Positions 23,148 through 35,342 of a stretch of 64,000 bases of DNA are shown here, one piece after another. The stretch is from NCBI GenBank assembly GCA_020002185.1, contig CM034532.1, positions 46,957,962 to 47,021,961 on the forward strand. Reading direction: 5' to 3'. The stretch comes from Paraescarpia echinospica. Its lineage: Eukaryota > Annelida > Polychaeta > Sabellida > Siboglinidae. How positions within the stretch are numbered: position 1 is the stretch's first letter; each line of letters begins with the position of its first letter. The translations under genes were made by a program, and so were the position numbers. The notes under the pieces were generated by a model. The model was not told the origin of the DNA and made no database searches. It saw only the letters and a list, made by a program, of their open reading frames with translations.

Positions 23148-25268
23148 TCTTTAAATGCCATATTTCTGTGGATGTTCAAACATCCTGTCCCTGTTTTAAT
23201 GTAAAATTTCGTGAAGACATGTTCAGGTTTCCTTCAGATTAGCCAGATTAAACTAAAAATTGACTTTACGACCTCTATTGATTAGCGTATCCCTAGTGTC
23301 TCACATGCAATGTGGTTTGATATTGATTCCATGTGTTTGTGTTTAGTTGTACTGTACATGCAAGCATTGCATTATGTCTGTCACATGCACACTTAGCCGT
23401 GATGTCCATCACAAAAACTGTTGTGATCACTTCCATGTGCATATTTACACAATTGTAAGTTTAAGCTAATGAGTTATTGGTGAAAATAAACTTATAAAAC
23501 AAAAAAACATGAACATTTTCACTGTGGGGAGGACATGTAGAAATACTAGTCTAATTCCCTTTGTACGTCATATCACCATTGCTCAGTTGTGGTTGTCAAA
23601 GCATCCACAACGACCCACAGCGTATTGTCAAATTGTGGGATACTACATTTAATAAATCTGAAATATCAGAGTTAGCAAACATTCAATAGATAAATAACAC
23701 ATAATTGTATATAAACAGAGGCACACCACCTTCATCGAAGGCTACAACATGCATTCTCAAAATTTATTAGTTTGATTTACAAAATAATCGTTAAGTGGCA
23801 CTGCAGTTACACTGATGCATGGAAATGCCAGGTATTTCTTTACTGGGACAATGGCATCAGCCCAGACCTTCCAAGTTGACAATCCAATAGCGGGAGATCT
23901 CCCCCATATGGGGCATCTGAAAGTGGGAGTTTTGTTTGAACATTTGACAGTTTCTTGTTGGTAGCGCCATTTACAAAATGTTTATTTCCTGAATTACATA
24001 AGAAATCTGGTATTTCTACATGTCAAGTACAACAAAAGCAGGTGCATATTCTTTGCAAACTGACCAAAACCCAGATTTCTACTATATCGGAAAATTTGGA
24101 AGGTCTGTCACACAAACTCAATAGTGTTTACAAGCGCCCCTATCTCGACTCCCCGATCGCAATCGTGCCACAAGATTAGTTTGACTGTTGGACAATCGAA
24201 CCGATCACATGACACAATTGGGAAGGAAGTCGAGATCAGAGCGCTTGCAAACACTCTACCCTTAGTTTCCTAACAGTGCTAAAGCAAAATTTTGGCCGTC
24301 TGGAGGTTGTCTTGAACTACAGGCAGATTGAGAGTAATTTACCCTATGCTATTATCCCTGATGTAGGCAGTTGCGTCTTTGGTCTGTGCGACTTAATACG
24401 CCTCCACATATAGCACCTGATTGATGACAGCGGCAACATTTAGCAGCATGGCAGTGAACACAGTCATAGTCACTATGTAGTGAGGATGCCTCAGATCTCA
24501 TCTACAACGTTCAACAATATTGATTCGTCGTTGCTCTTGCCGTCAAAGTTCAAGGTGTTTGGCTGAAACAAAACAGTTTGATAGTGCCAATCTACATTGT
24601 CAAGACATGTCACCACAATTCTGTTAGTTTTTATGAAATTTTACAAACCAATGTCAGTTATTAAACCAACAGCATCAAATGTAGTTTTGTGATAACTTGG
24701 AAATATAAGTGCACAAGACACAACTACAGGAGTGGATATCAGCACAATTAATATGTAACTGATGTAAACATCTATTAAAATAATGCAAAAATGCATTATA
24801 TTAGAGCACTTGACATGTTTACTCCCCCATTAAATCCTACTACTAACACAATTCTGAATACCACATCTATACCACAGACAATGAACAATGAAAAACACTT
24901 TGATGTACAATTATAATTATCAGGAGCAAATACAACATTGAGATATTGGCACCGAGTGTTAAAATTTCTTGTCTGAATGTAACTGTCAACATATATATTT
25001 AGTGAAATCGGTTGTACTTTTTTCTAGTAACTTACTCCAGTGTCCGCGACTGTACCTCCAGTGAAAACAGTGCAGATGCCTGCACCCCATATCAAAGACT
25101 CAAGGGAATCCCAAAATAATTATCCATTTGACCATTCTCCTGAGCGGTAATGTGTGTTCAAGTAACTACTACTTCTTAACCATTACATGTAATATCAGCC
25201 ACAACTGCATGGCCAAAACCCCAAAACTATTTTTTTGAAGGTAACAAGGTTATTGGCTCCGGTTAACT
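23148..25268. other. AT-rich intergenic stretch
   Basis: No gene recognised. Contains the foldback at 24122-24256. The region lies just downstream of the AP-3 delta stop codon, so its right end should include that gene's 3' UTR. Confidence 0.6.
24122..24256. repeat. Foldback with about 28-bp imperfect arms
   Basis: AGTGTTTACAAGCGC (left) and the reverse complement of GCGCTTGCAAACACT (right) are the outer parts. The match continues through TCTCGACT. Arms are about 80 bp apart. Could be a tiny MITE. Confidence 0.5.
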
Positions 25269-25485
25269 TCAGCATTTTAGCAAGATGATATACCCTCTCG
25301 TTTGTGAGGATGGTTCAGCAAGAACAACAATTCGCTGTGGATGACCTTGAGTTGACCTACCACAAAAGTGGGTAAGGAAGCAGATCTTTGCGAGGATTGG
25401 AGCAAGATCCGGGTCGGCGACTGTCGCCTGCATGGATGACTTGTGCTCCAGGTCGCCACTGCCTAGTAACTTGGTGAAGGCGTCG
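25269..25485 (-). CDS. AP3D1: AP3D1 last exon
   Basis: Acceptor TTTTTGACAG at 25486, then DAFTKLLGSGDL ... LAKICFLTHF ... GYIILLKC and TGA at 25269-25271. This matches the end of AP-3 delta (SDAFAKLLESGDL, LAKICFHHHF, HVCLLVK). Open throughout. Its first base completes the codon begun by the preceding 86-nt exon. Confidence 0.9.
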
Positions 25486-26307
25486 CTGTCAAAAACGTAA
25501 GAGCACTATATTTAATAATATATATATTTATATAGCACACTTTTCAGCCTAAACGGCTCAAAGGCACTTTACAAATTCATTAAAGTAATTCATACATACT
25601 AAAAAAAATTAAAATCTAGTACATTTCTATATAAAAAAACTATGGTAAATTAAAACTAGAGATCTAAGATATGTTAATTACAAATTATCTCTAGAATAAA
25701 CACATACAAAACTATGAACAATGCAAGTATTTTATATAAAATGTCATAAATAATTAAAACTACTAAAATGCCTTGTGAAATAAGTACATTTTTATAACTG
25801 TCTTTTGTATATGTCTGCCGATGGAGCCTGGCGAATGGATAGAGGTATGTTGTTCCATAGTGTGGGTGAAGCCAAAGAGCCTTCTCTGTGGCTGCAAATA
25901 TTCTGGCAAATGTCCATTGGATATCTACCAAATCTTACAAATAATCATCCGTAACTCTTATATATTGTCTCAAACTTTATGGACATGCTACACTACCTGA
26001 CGTTTCTTAATTCGTTTTTTTAAGTAAGGTTTTTTTATTGTGGGATTTTTGCCAAATGGAATCCAAATAGCATGTCAGAAAAACAACTCCTGCAAGTATT
26101 TTAATGAGCAGTTAGCTGTGAGTCTACCATAATCCTACCAATACACAGTAAAACTTGACCGTAGTAGCCATTGTCTAGACTGTGCAATATGTCCATTATG
26201 GCCAGGTTACCATTATGAACAGGTAGTGGACAATGCAAACTAGTCCTTTAAAACTTTCAAGTGTCCACTGTAGACATCAAACAACTGCTACAAGACAAGA
26301 AACACAC

Positions 26308-26580
26308 CCATCAGAAGGCACCCAAACCAAGTAGGAGGTACGGGGCAGACTCGGCTTGAAGTCAATCTTCTCCTGTGTCACTCCCTCTTGATTCTACACA
26401 CCCATCACAAGGCACCTCAACCAAGTAGGAGGTACGGGGCAGACTCAGCTTGAAGTCAATCTTCTCCTGTGTCGCTCCCTCTTGATTCTACACACCCATC
26501 ACAAGGCACCCCAACCAAGTAGGAGATACACGGCACACTCAGTTGAAGTCAATCTTCTCCTGTGTCGCTCCCTCTTCATT
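26308..26580 (-). CDS. AP3D1: AP3D1 ear exon present in three tandem copies
   Basis: Copies at 26580-26496 (85 nt, one base short, with an in-frame TGA), 26487-26402 and 26393-26308 (86 nt each, open). The middle copy reads NQEGATQEKIDFKLSLPRTS then YLVEVPCD, matching DEGATHEKLDFRL of AP-3 delta. Each copy is preceded by TGTGTAG and followed by GTGTGT. The spacers between copies are exactly 8 nt, GTGTGTAG. Only one copy is expected in the family. Confidence 0.88.
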
Positions 26581-27409
26581 CTACACATACAATCGTCAAT
26601 GTACACAGAGAAACATTCAAGCAACACACTGCAGGTAGCACAGAAAACTGTAAAACTACCCATCTGCATGTAAGAACGTACCCTTATTGGGGTGCTTGCT
26701 TGACCACCCTGAGTTGGCTAGAAGGCAGTCGAATTCACTTTGGACCCGAGAGCTAGATATATCTTATTCAGTTCGATCATGAATGTAATTGGAACTGATC
26801 TGTTGCTTTGCAAACTACATGGTCAACAATGTATTTAGATTTTGCACATAATTTGCATCAAGTATCTAAAATTAACGCGGACTACTAAAAATATAATTAT
26901 TCTGTCATATCTACTTCAACAAGATTTAACAAAATTGCCACCCAGAGAATTAACTCTACGTGGCAGGTGGACAGGAAGCCCTTTGGCTTATCGAGAGTCC
27001 AACCCTTTTATCTATGTGTATTCCGCCCTTCTGAGGTATGTGTCGATTTTATTTTTAAACATATTCACGCTACTGGTTAGCAGACAATCTGTTCCATTCA
27101 CTTACAGTCCTTTGTGAAAATGAGAACTTTCTTATATCTAATCTACATCTTCTATCTTTCTTAACTGAGAAAAAAATATTTCTATCAATATTTTCAAAAC
27201 CATTCATTTTTTAAACACTTCTATCTGATCTCCTCTCAATCTCCTGGTTTCTAGTGTTGTTAAGCTGCATTTTTTAGGCGTATTTCGTAACTAAGATCCC
27301 TCAGTTTTGGTATGATTTTAGTTGCTCTCCTCTGCATTCTTTCTAGCATATCTATGTCCTTCCTGAGATATGGCATCCACGCTTGAATACAATATTCTAA
27401 ATGAGGCCT

Positions 27410-28409
27410 NNNNNNNNNNNNNNNNNNNNNNNNNNNNNNNNNNNNNNNNNNNNNNNNNNNNNNNNNNNNNNNNNNNNNNNNNNNNNNNNNNNNNNNNNNN
27501 NNNNNNNNNNNNNNNNNNNNNNNNNNNNNNNNNNNNNNNNNNNNNNNNNNNNNNNNNNNNNNNNNNNNNNNNNNNNNNNNNNNNNNNNNNNNNNNNNNNN
27601 NNNNNNNNNNNNNNNNNNNNNNNNNNNNNNNNNNNNNNNNNNNNNNNNNNNNNNNNNNNNNNNNNNNNNNNNNNNNNNNNNNNNNNNNNNNNNNNNNNNN
27701 NNNNNNNNNNNNNNNNNNNNNNNNNNNNNNNNNNNNNNNNNNNNNNNNNNNNNNNNNNNNNNNNNNNNNNNNNNNNNNNNNNNNNNNNNNNNNNNNNNNN
27801 NNNNNNNNNNNNNNNNNNNNNNNNNNNNNNNNNNNNNNNNNNNNNNNNNNNNNNNNNNNNNNNNNNNNNNNNNNNNNNNNNNNNNNNNNNNNNNNNNNNN
27901 NNNNNNNNNNNNNNNNNNNNNNNNNNNNNNNNNNNNNNNNNNNNNNNNNNNNNNNNNNNNNNNNNNNNNNNNNNNNNNNNNNNNNNNNNNNNNNNNNNNN
28001 NNNNNNNNNNNNNNNNNNNNNNNNNNNNNNNNNNNNNNNNNNNNNNNNNNNNNNNNNNNNNNNNNNNNNNNNNNNNNNNNNNNNNNNNNNNNNNNNNNNN
28101 NNNNNNNNNNNNNNNNNNNNNNNNNNNNNNNNNNNNNNNNNNNNNNNNNNNNNNNNNNNNNNNNNNNNNNNNNNNNNNNNNNNNNNNNNNNNNNNNNNNN
28201 NNNNNNNNNNNNNNNNNNNNNNNNNNNNNNNNNNNNNNNNNNNNNNNNNNNNNNNNNNNNNNNNNNNNNNNNNNNNNNNNNNNNNNNNNNNNNNNNNNNN
28301 NNNNNNNNNNNNNNNNNNNNNNNNNNNNNNNNNNNNNNNNNNNNNNNNNNNNNNNNNNNNNNNNNNNNNNNNNNNNNNNNNNNNNNNNNNNNNNNNNNNN
28401 NNNNNNNNN
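27410..28409. other. Assembly gap of exactly 1000 N
   Basis: The round number shows a placeholder of unknown true size. CR1-like sequence flanks it on both sides in consistent order and orientation. In this family the two flanking motifs are about 600 nt apart, so the real gap may be shorter. Confidence 0.98.
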
Positions 28410-29404
28410 TCTATAGTTCTCTGACTTGTTTCTCGAACCTTTTTTAAATAACGGTATAATGTTTGCCTCTATCCATTCTAAAGGAACCACTCCCTCTTCT
28501 ATTGACAAATTGAAAACTGTTGCAAGCGGTATGCTAATTTGTTCTACAATTTCCAATAGTAGTTTGGGCGGAATCCCAATCCCCTTGAACATAGCCTCTG
28601 GTAGTGAAAGTGAACTAATATCTTCTCTGGTAAACACTGAACTAAAGTACTCATTCAGGTTTTCTGCCATTAAGAATCCCTATGATATTATATTTCCAGC
28701 ACTATCTTCTAGAGGACCGATCTTATCTTGAACTTTCTGTTTGCTTCGAACATACGCATAAAAACTCTTGCTGTCATGTTTTATATTACTAGTTAATTGT
28801 TGTTCATAGCTTCTCTTTGAATTTCTAATTTCAGCTGTAGCTTTGTTAAATATTTCCTCATGTCCTTATATCTTCCTTTGTGTAAATTTCTCCTATACTG
28901 CTTTTTACTATTCCTTTCTGATTTTACTTTGATGGTAAAATGTATCTGGTTGTGATCGCTACTCCCCAGGGGCTCACATAACTTGACATTGTCAACTAAT
29001 TCATTCTGTGAGGACAAAACTATGTCTAACACATTCTCACCCCTGGTTAGTTCTAGCACATGTTGAGAAAGGAAAGTATCTTGAACTAAAACTAAAAACT
29101 TGTAGTCCTCACTCCCCATACTTTGTAGAGATTTCCATTGTATATGCCCGTGGTTAAAATCCCCCATAATAATACAGTCCCGTTTGCTTACTTACCTTAT
29201 AGTGTTTTGTATTTTTTCATTCTCTGCTATGCTTATGTTTGGACTTCGATAAACTAACCCAACAGTTAACGTTAAGTTTCCTGTAACTATGTTACACCAA
29301 ACAGCTTCTTCGCAATCTGCTTCTCTTTCTAATTTTATTTCATCAGCCTGGATACATTCTTTAATATATAAAATAACTCCACCTCCCTTTCTTCTCCACC
29401 TCCA

Positions 29405-29448
29405 CACCAAGGTCTGCAGTTACTCTCTGGTACCTGCAGACCTTGGTG
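29405..29448. repeat. Perfect 15-bp foldback at the 5' edge of the CR1-like element
   Basis: Arms CACCAAGGTCTGCAG (29405-29419) and its reverse complement (29434-29448) with a 14-nt loop. Confidence 0.85.
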
Positions 29449-29660
29449 TTGTCTGGCTAACGATTATCTTTTTCTCCACTAAAATAGCCACTAGCTTGAA
29501 AATGCAATATACTGCACCAAGGCTAACAGAACTGCTATAAACCACAAACAACCATGTGGTTTGGAGGGCCATGATCTACCAATGCCTGTGACAGACACAG
29601 CATTTAGAAGAAGGCTAACATAGAATGTCCAGCAAGGTAGCCCGAGAGCACTGTACTAAC

Positions 29661-29788
29661 TTTGACAATATACATGAGTGTGCCTTCAGTTTCTGTGGCA
29701 TGTTGATACTGGTTATGGTGAAGGCAAATTGTCCCTCGTTCTCCGTGTTTGGCAGAAGGATGAAGGGCACCTTCACACCGTCGTCTCC
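29661..29788 (-). CDS. AP3D1: AP3D1 ear exon with 1-nt deletion
   Basis: Acceptor GTGTTACCAG, then GDDGVKVPFILLPNTENEGQ and FAFTITSINMPQKLK, like HDGVPVPFQLPPG and TIQSIVMAQKLK of the family. The rest (GTLMYIVK) is in another frame, because one base is missing near 29685-29692 (GGG expected, GG present). The exon is 128 nt, where 129 would restore phase. Confidence 0.85.
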
Positions 29789-30298
29789 CTGGTAACACAC
29801 GCATCAAACTACAAGTCTATTCAGAACATGTGACTTATCATAATTAAAATAGAGTGCCTGAAACAACAGGTAATCAGATGACAAAACACATGACAGGTTT
29901 GCCAGTGACATTGCCTGGTTGAGAACCAACATTAGCATTATTAATAATTATGATGGAAGTAAAGAAATTAGAAGTCAAATTAAATACATTTCGGCAGGAA
30001 ATATCATCTCCATGGCAACACATATATCAAACTACAAGCTTATACAGAACATACATTGCCACTGAAGTTGCCTGGTTGTGAACCAACATTACAGGGTTCC
30101 TTGAATGTAACAACATTCTAGTTTCTTGGCTTATTTAAATACTTGTTTACATTACCTCTCAAGAAACATAAACATTTCTCTTTTTGAATATTTCAGTCTT
30201 TGGCAGAGAAGTGTCATTGTTGCACTACAGGCCTATCACACTACATTTCGATGGTGAAAACAGCACAACACAGTAGAAATATTCGAAAAATAGAAACA

Positions 30299-31937
30299 GT
30301 TGAACGAGTATAAAGTGGTCTGAGACTCTACTCACACTGCTGCCAACAAGTTTAGAGTTGAATGAGTATAAAGTGGTCTGAGACTCTACTCATGCTGCTG
30401 TGGACGAGCTTAGAGTTGAGTGAGTATCAAGTGGTCTAAGACTCTACTCACGCTGCTGCAGATGAGCTTAGAGTTGAGTGAGTATAAAGTGGTCTAAGAC
30501 TCTACTCACGCTGCTGCAGACGAGCTTAGAGTTGAGTGAGTATAAAGTTGTCTAAGACTCTACTCACGTTGCTGCAGACGAGCTTAGAGTTGAGTGAGTA
30601 TAAAGTGGTCTAAGACTCTACTCACGTTGCTGCAGACGAGCTTCAAGTTGAGTGAGTATAAAGTGGTCTAAGACTCTACTCACGTTGCTGCAGACGAGCT
30701 TCAAGTTGAGTGAGTATAAAGTGGTCTAAGACTTTACTCACACTACTGCAGACGAGCTTAGAGTTGAGTGAGTATAAAGTGGTCTAAGACTCTATTCACG
30801 CTGCTGAAGACGAGCTTAGAGTTGAGTGAGTATAAAGTGGTCTAAGACTTTACTCACATTACTGCAGACGAGCTTAGAGTTGAGTGAGTATAAAGTGGTC
30901 TAAGACTCTACTCATGTTGCTGCAGATGAGCTTAGAGTTGAGTAAGTATAAAGTGGTCTAAGACTTTACACACACTACTGCAGACGAGCTTAGAGTTGAG
31001 TGAGTATAAAGTGGTCTGAGACTCTACTCACGCTGCTGCAGACGAGCTTAGAGTTGAGTGAGTATAAAGTGGTCTAAGACTTTACTCACACTACTGCAGA
31101 CGAGCTTAGAGTTGAGTGAGTATAAAGTGGTCTAAGACTCTATTCACGCTGCTGAAGACGAGCATAGAGTTGAGTGAGTATAAAGTGGTCTAAGACTTTA
31201 CTCACATTACTGCAGACGAGCTTAGAGTTGAGTGAGTATAAAGTGGTCTAAGACTCTACTCATGTTGCTGCAGATGAGCTTAGAGTTGAGTAAGTATAAA
31301 GTGGTCTAAGACTTTACACACACTACTGCAGACGAGCTTAGAGTTGAGTGAGTATAAAGTGGTCTGAGACTCTACTCACGCTGCTGCAGACGAGCTTAGA
31401 GTTGAGTGAGTATAAAGTAGTCTAAGACTCTACTCACACTACTGCAGAAGAACTTAGAGTTGAGTGAGTATTAAGTGGTCTGAGACTCTACTCACACTTC
31501 TGTAGAAGAGCTTAGAGTTGAGTGAGTATAAAGTGGTCTAAGACTCTACTCACGCTGCTGCAGTCGAGCTTAGTGTTGAGTGAGTATAAAGTGGTCTAAG
31601 ACTCTACTCATGCTGATGCAGAGGAGCTTAGAGTTGAGTGAGTGTAAAGTGGTCTGAGACTCTACTCATGCTGCTGCGGACACGTTTAGAGTTGAGTGAG
31701 TATAAAGTGGTCTAAGATTCTACTCACGCTGCTGCGGACAAGTTTAGAGTTGAGTGAGTATAAAGTGGTCTAACACTCTACTCACTCTGCTGCGGACAAA
31801 TTTAGAGTTCAGTGAGTATAAAGTGGTCTAAGACTCTACTCACGCAGCTGCAGACGAGCTTAGAGTTGAGTGAGTGTAAAATGGTCTAAGACTCTACTCA
31901 CGATGCTGCAGACAAGCTTAGAGTTGAGTGAGTCGAG
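30299..31937. repeat. 58-bp minisatellite, about 28 units, built on a splice junction
   Basis: On the minus strand each unit is the last about 31 bp of the AP3D1 exon at 31902-32039 (CTCACTCAACTCTAAGCT...) plus its donor GTGAGTAGAGTC and about 15 bp of intron. A 6-unit block (348 bp) is itself repeated: 30721-31068 and 31069-31416. Each unit can pair GTGAGTA with TACTCAC. Confidence 0.93.
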
Positions 31938-32039
31938 GACATTGAAGCTGAGGTCTTTGAGGTGATTCGAGGTGAGGTTCGAGAAGATGAATACGACGAC
32001 CTGGTAGCTCTGCTCCAAACACACTCGTGTCTCGTAAGT
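31902..32039 (-). CDS. AP3D1: AP3D1 ear exon whose 3' end seeds the 58-bp array
   Basis: Acceptor TGATTGTTTCAG, 46 codons TYETRVCLEQSYQVVVFIFS, NLTSNHLKDLSFNVLDSLNS, KLVCSI, donor ATC/GTGAGT. Corresponds to the start of the ear (VTVAIVLENRSSSILKGMEL, SVLDSLNARM). Open, phase 0 at both ends. Confidence 0.88.
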
Positions 32040-34160
32040 CTGAAACAATCAATGGTGGTCCAAGTAACAATATTATTTGAGTATGAAAAGAGTAATATTT
32101 TATAGACATTTCCATGGCACTTTCCACAAAAATGTCAGAAATATTTTGTTGCCAACATACCATATGCACATTTATTACTATTTAATCCTCTCTTGAATAT
32201 TACAAAAGCTATGTAGTGGAACATAATTAACCCGGACCCTGATATCCCGGAAACCTTGGAATTCGGATATCATTTCATGGGAACATAATTTCCAAATACT
32301 GATATATCCCCATGATGTGCATAGTTTGTTTATTCAGAAAACGTGTTAATCTGCACATATATACAGGGAACTAAAGTATCCAGATTAACAATGTTCCACT
32401 GTTTGTCTACCCCCAGTCAACTGATATAACAAAAATATATATATGTATTAATAACTTGGCTCGATAATCATTCAGTAGTTTGTTGAATGACATAAACAGA
32501 ACACACATGAATAATGTCTGCCATGCAAAAACGCTCCAATCATCTAGTTCCGATTTACTTTTTGTTCTTAGAGTCAATACTATCTTTGGGATTTCTCTGT
32601 TGCTGCACCAACTCTTTCACATATGCTCCTTGTTAGTGTTAGATCAGTTGAAAATATTACACAATTCCCCCGTCACTACAAAATTACCTTTATAACCTTA
32701 CATATCAGGCTTAGCAACAACTTTAATATGGTTTATCGATTTTGAGACTGACGAAGCCTTTTGCCTAGACGATTGTTAGCCAGACACCCCAAACCCATCC
32801 CAAATGTTTCCAGCCTACCCGCATTAATAAATGGTAACTGGTCATTAGTCAAGTTGTTAGGACAACCTTCTACCAGAAATCTCAATCTCAATCGCTCACC
32901 TGTATAACTGACGTAACCAGCAACAGCGGATGCTGGGTTGAAATTTCAGCCCGATACATACAAAACTAATGGAGATGTGGGTGCACAAACAAAAACAGAG
33001 AACGAACTGTTTTATAATATAGATATGTTGTATTCCTAGTTATTTAATATAACTTTTGACCCTCACTTGTTATAATACACTAACTTGATGGGCGATAATT
33101 TCAACGCTAAATGACAAAATGACACATAGCTCCATCTGTAGGAAATATATGAATTGGGAAAGAGGGCACTACTTGTAAGCGGGCAGACGTGACCAACGAC
33201 AGGTAGACCTGGCGGATGTTAAGCGCTGAGGATTTTCAAACATCAATAACTTAAAAATGGGCCAAGATGTTTTTTGGTGAATCAAGTTACAGATCATTAA
33301 GGGTTATGGTGGAAGTAAAATGTTGACATGTTTAGTGGAGACTATATGCATGCCAGGGAAGATACACCTGGAAATAAACTACTCGAGTAGACCGTTTTGT
33401 AAAGATTATATATATTAGTTAATGTATTATTAAAAATACTGTAGAATTTTATCCGATACTCTGCTATTTAGGCCGATTTCCAGTGATTGTAGAAACCTTG
33501 CAGGAGAGTTGGTGAGCTGCAATCTCGCATGTAGCACAGTTAAAGTTTTTTAAAGAAAATGTACACATTTTCTGTTCTCATTGTGCCTACCACCCTCCCC
33601 CAGAATGGAATGAAGAAAGAGACGAACTATAATAAAACTTTATTTGTTCACAAGGTACATATACATAGCATGCATTTTGATTTTAAATAGTAGCAATTAA
33701 TGACATAATACTGATTGAACTGGAGGGAAGTAATAGCTGCATCATGTATATAAAACATCTGAACAATATTCCTTATAATTTTGGCTAAATATGCTTTAAC
33801 TTCTTCGTGTATACCTAAGTTATTTTATATCTTATTTTATACATCAGTTGTTTTGTTTTAATCCTAGATCATATTTTTATATTGCATTGTCTATTGCTGT
33901 TTTAAAGTTTCTTAGGTCCTGCCAGTGTAGTAGGGATTCCCATTACACATTATAGTTACAGCCCACACAAGTTTGAGACTGGGACAATGGCAGGCAGTGA
34001 GCCTAGGCAAGTCCAATACACAGGGTTATAGCATAATCTCTCCAGTCAGCTGTCCCAGTGATCAGAGATAGGGCAAAGTCCACTATCCAGTTATAAATAG
34101 AGACCAGTGAAGGAGGCTTACAGCAGCAGACAAACAGTATGAAAATATAGCATTTTGGGG
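32040..34160. other. AP3D1 intron, no gene
   Basis: AT-rich. 32930-33025 is a dispersed-repeat copy ending GAACGAACTGTTTTATAATA, related to 34680-34915 and more distantly to 47990-48220. Nothing else recognised. Confidence 0.6.
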
Positions 34161-34162
34161 GG

Positions 34163-34620
34163 CCGTCAGGTGCCCTTAGAATGATTCAATCAAATATAGA
34201 TGTCTTGTGTTTAATGGCAGTACACTAAGGTACGTTTGTACAAAATTAGAGAAAAATTTGCTGAAGAGTTTTTGAAAAAAAAGCCAAAATGTAAAAATTT
34301 ACCAGTTTCAGAGGCTCTGGGGGGGCCTTAGAATGATTCAATCAAATACAGATTTCTTGTGTTTATTGGCAATACACTAAGATACGTCTATGCAAAATTA
34401 TAGAAAAAGTTGCTGAAGAGGTTTTGATAAAATAGGCAAAATGGGAACGTTTACCAGTTTCGGGGGCTCTGGGCGGCCCTTAGAATGATTCAATCAATTA
34501 CAGATTTCTTGTGCATAGTGGCAGTACCCTAAAATACGTCTATGCAAAATTAAAGAAAAAGTTGTTGAACGGTTTCTGAGATATGGCGGTTAACGGTGCA
34601 CGGTAGACGGCGGAGTGATG
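34163..34620. repeat. 152-bp tandem repeat, three units
   Basis: The word CCTTAGAATGATTCAATCAA starts at 34174, 34326 and 34478, exactly 152 bp apart. Flanked at 34680-34915 by the dispersed repeat noted above, of which it may be part. Confidence 0.88.
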
Positions 34621-34937
34621 ACATAAGTCTGTTGGACCTTCGACCCAAAGGACTAAAAACTATGCAAAATGTCTGGATACATCCAGCGACATATTTGTAG
34701 ATGGCATAATTATCTTTATGATGATATAGAAAAACATTAAATGCCCCCCAAGTTCATCACCCCCTGGACAAATTTAGAAAAGTCTAAATCTATGAACCAT
34801 CTCAATAGGCCCAGTAGATCACATGCACAATTTCAGCCTGATACATGCAAAACTGACGGAGATGTGGGGGCACAAACAAACAGAGAACGAACTGTTTTAT
34901 AATATAGATAAATAATAACTTATCTATAGAAACTGAC

Positions 34938-35049
34938 CGGCAGTTTGTATGTGGCGGGGGTTGCGGGTTCCTTAGTGGGCATGGTGATACCCTCAGCCTC
35001 TATGTAGTCATTCTTCTCGTTTCTCCTTCTTTCATTTCTGCCTCGAAGG
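34938..35049 (-). CDS. AP3D1: AP3D1 linker exon
   Basis: Acceptor TTTGCAG, LRGRNERRRNEKNDYIEAEG, ITMPTKEPATPATYKLP, donor GTCAGT. Joins in phase to the next ear exon. The phase does not match the preceding linker exon, so another frame break or an unrecognised junction lies between. Confidence 0.7.
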
Positions 35050-35342
35050 CTGCAAATAAAGAGGGCAGTAAATGGGCAGTTAATAACCATCCTATGAAGG
35101 TGTCAAAAGTATTTTTTAACATTTCAACGCCTTGCCTTTTTAAGGAAACGCCATTCTGACTTGAAATTGATTTTAAGGCGTCATACATGTGGTGTCATCT
35201 AGTGGATAATTGCATGCTACATGTCATTTTAAAACTTAGTCTATTATGTTGAATTAGCTCCATTTGAAAACATTATTTGCTGAATGTGTATGAGTGACAT
35301 GGGGAATCAAAGTATATTTCTTTAAACGTCATGGAGCCTAAT

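Larger units (their letters stand above)
26920..29450 (-). mobile_element. CR1-like non-LTR retrotransposon in an AP3D1 intron
   Basis: From 29410 on the minus strand: endonuclease pieces (GGGVILYIKE, VGLVYRSPNI, then MGDFNHGHIQWKSL, RGENVLDIVLSSQNELVDNV, SDHNQIHF). A linker and the start of the reverse transcriptase (IIPLFKKGSRNKSENYR) run into the N gap. Beyond it come HLEYCIQAWMPYL and DIDMLE, then the 3' tail at about 26925. Frame breaks separate the pieces (for example a stop at 29192). The 5' end is truncated near 29450 and shows a short foldback. Confidence 0.88.

Noticed and set aside
27318..28670. Long ORFs across the N block
   Set aside because: Unknown bases are translated as X; only the ends hold real CR1-like sequence.
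30299..31937. CRISPR or centromeric satellite
   Set aside because: No spacers; the unit is derived from the adjacent exon and intron, so a local minisatellite explains it.
31918..32169. 83-codon minus-strand ORF ending in the array
   Set aside because: Wrong frame of the AP3D1 ear exon; the reading with splice sites and family similarity is the one at 32039-31902.
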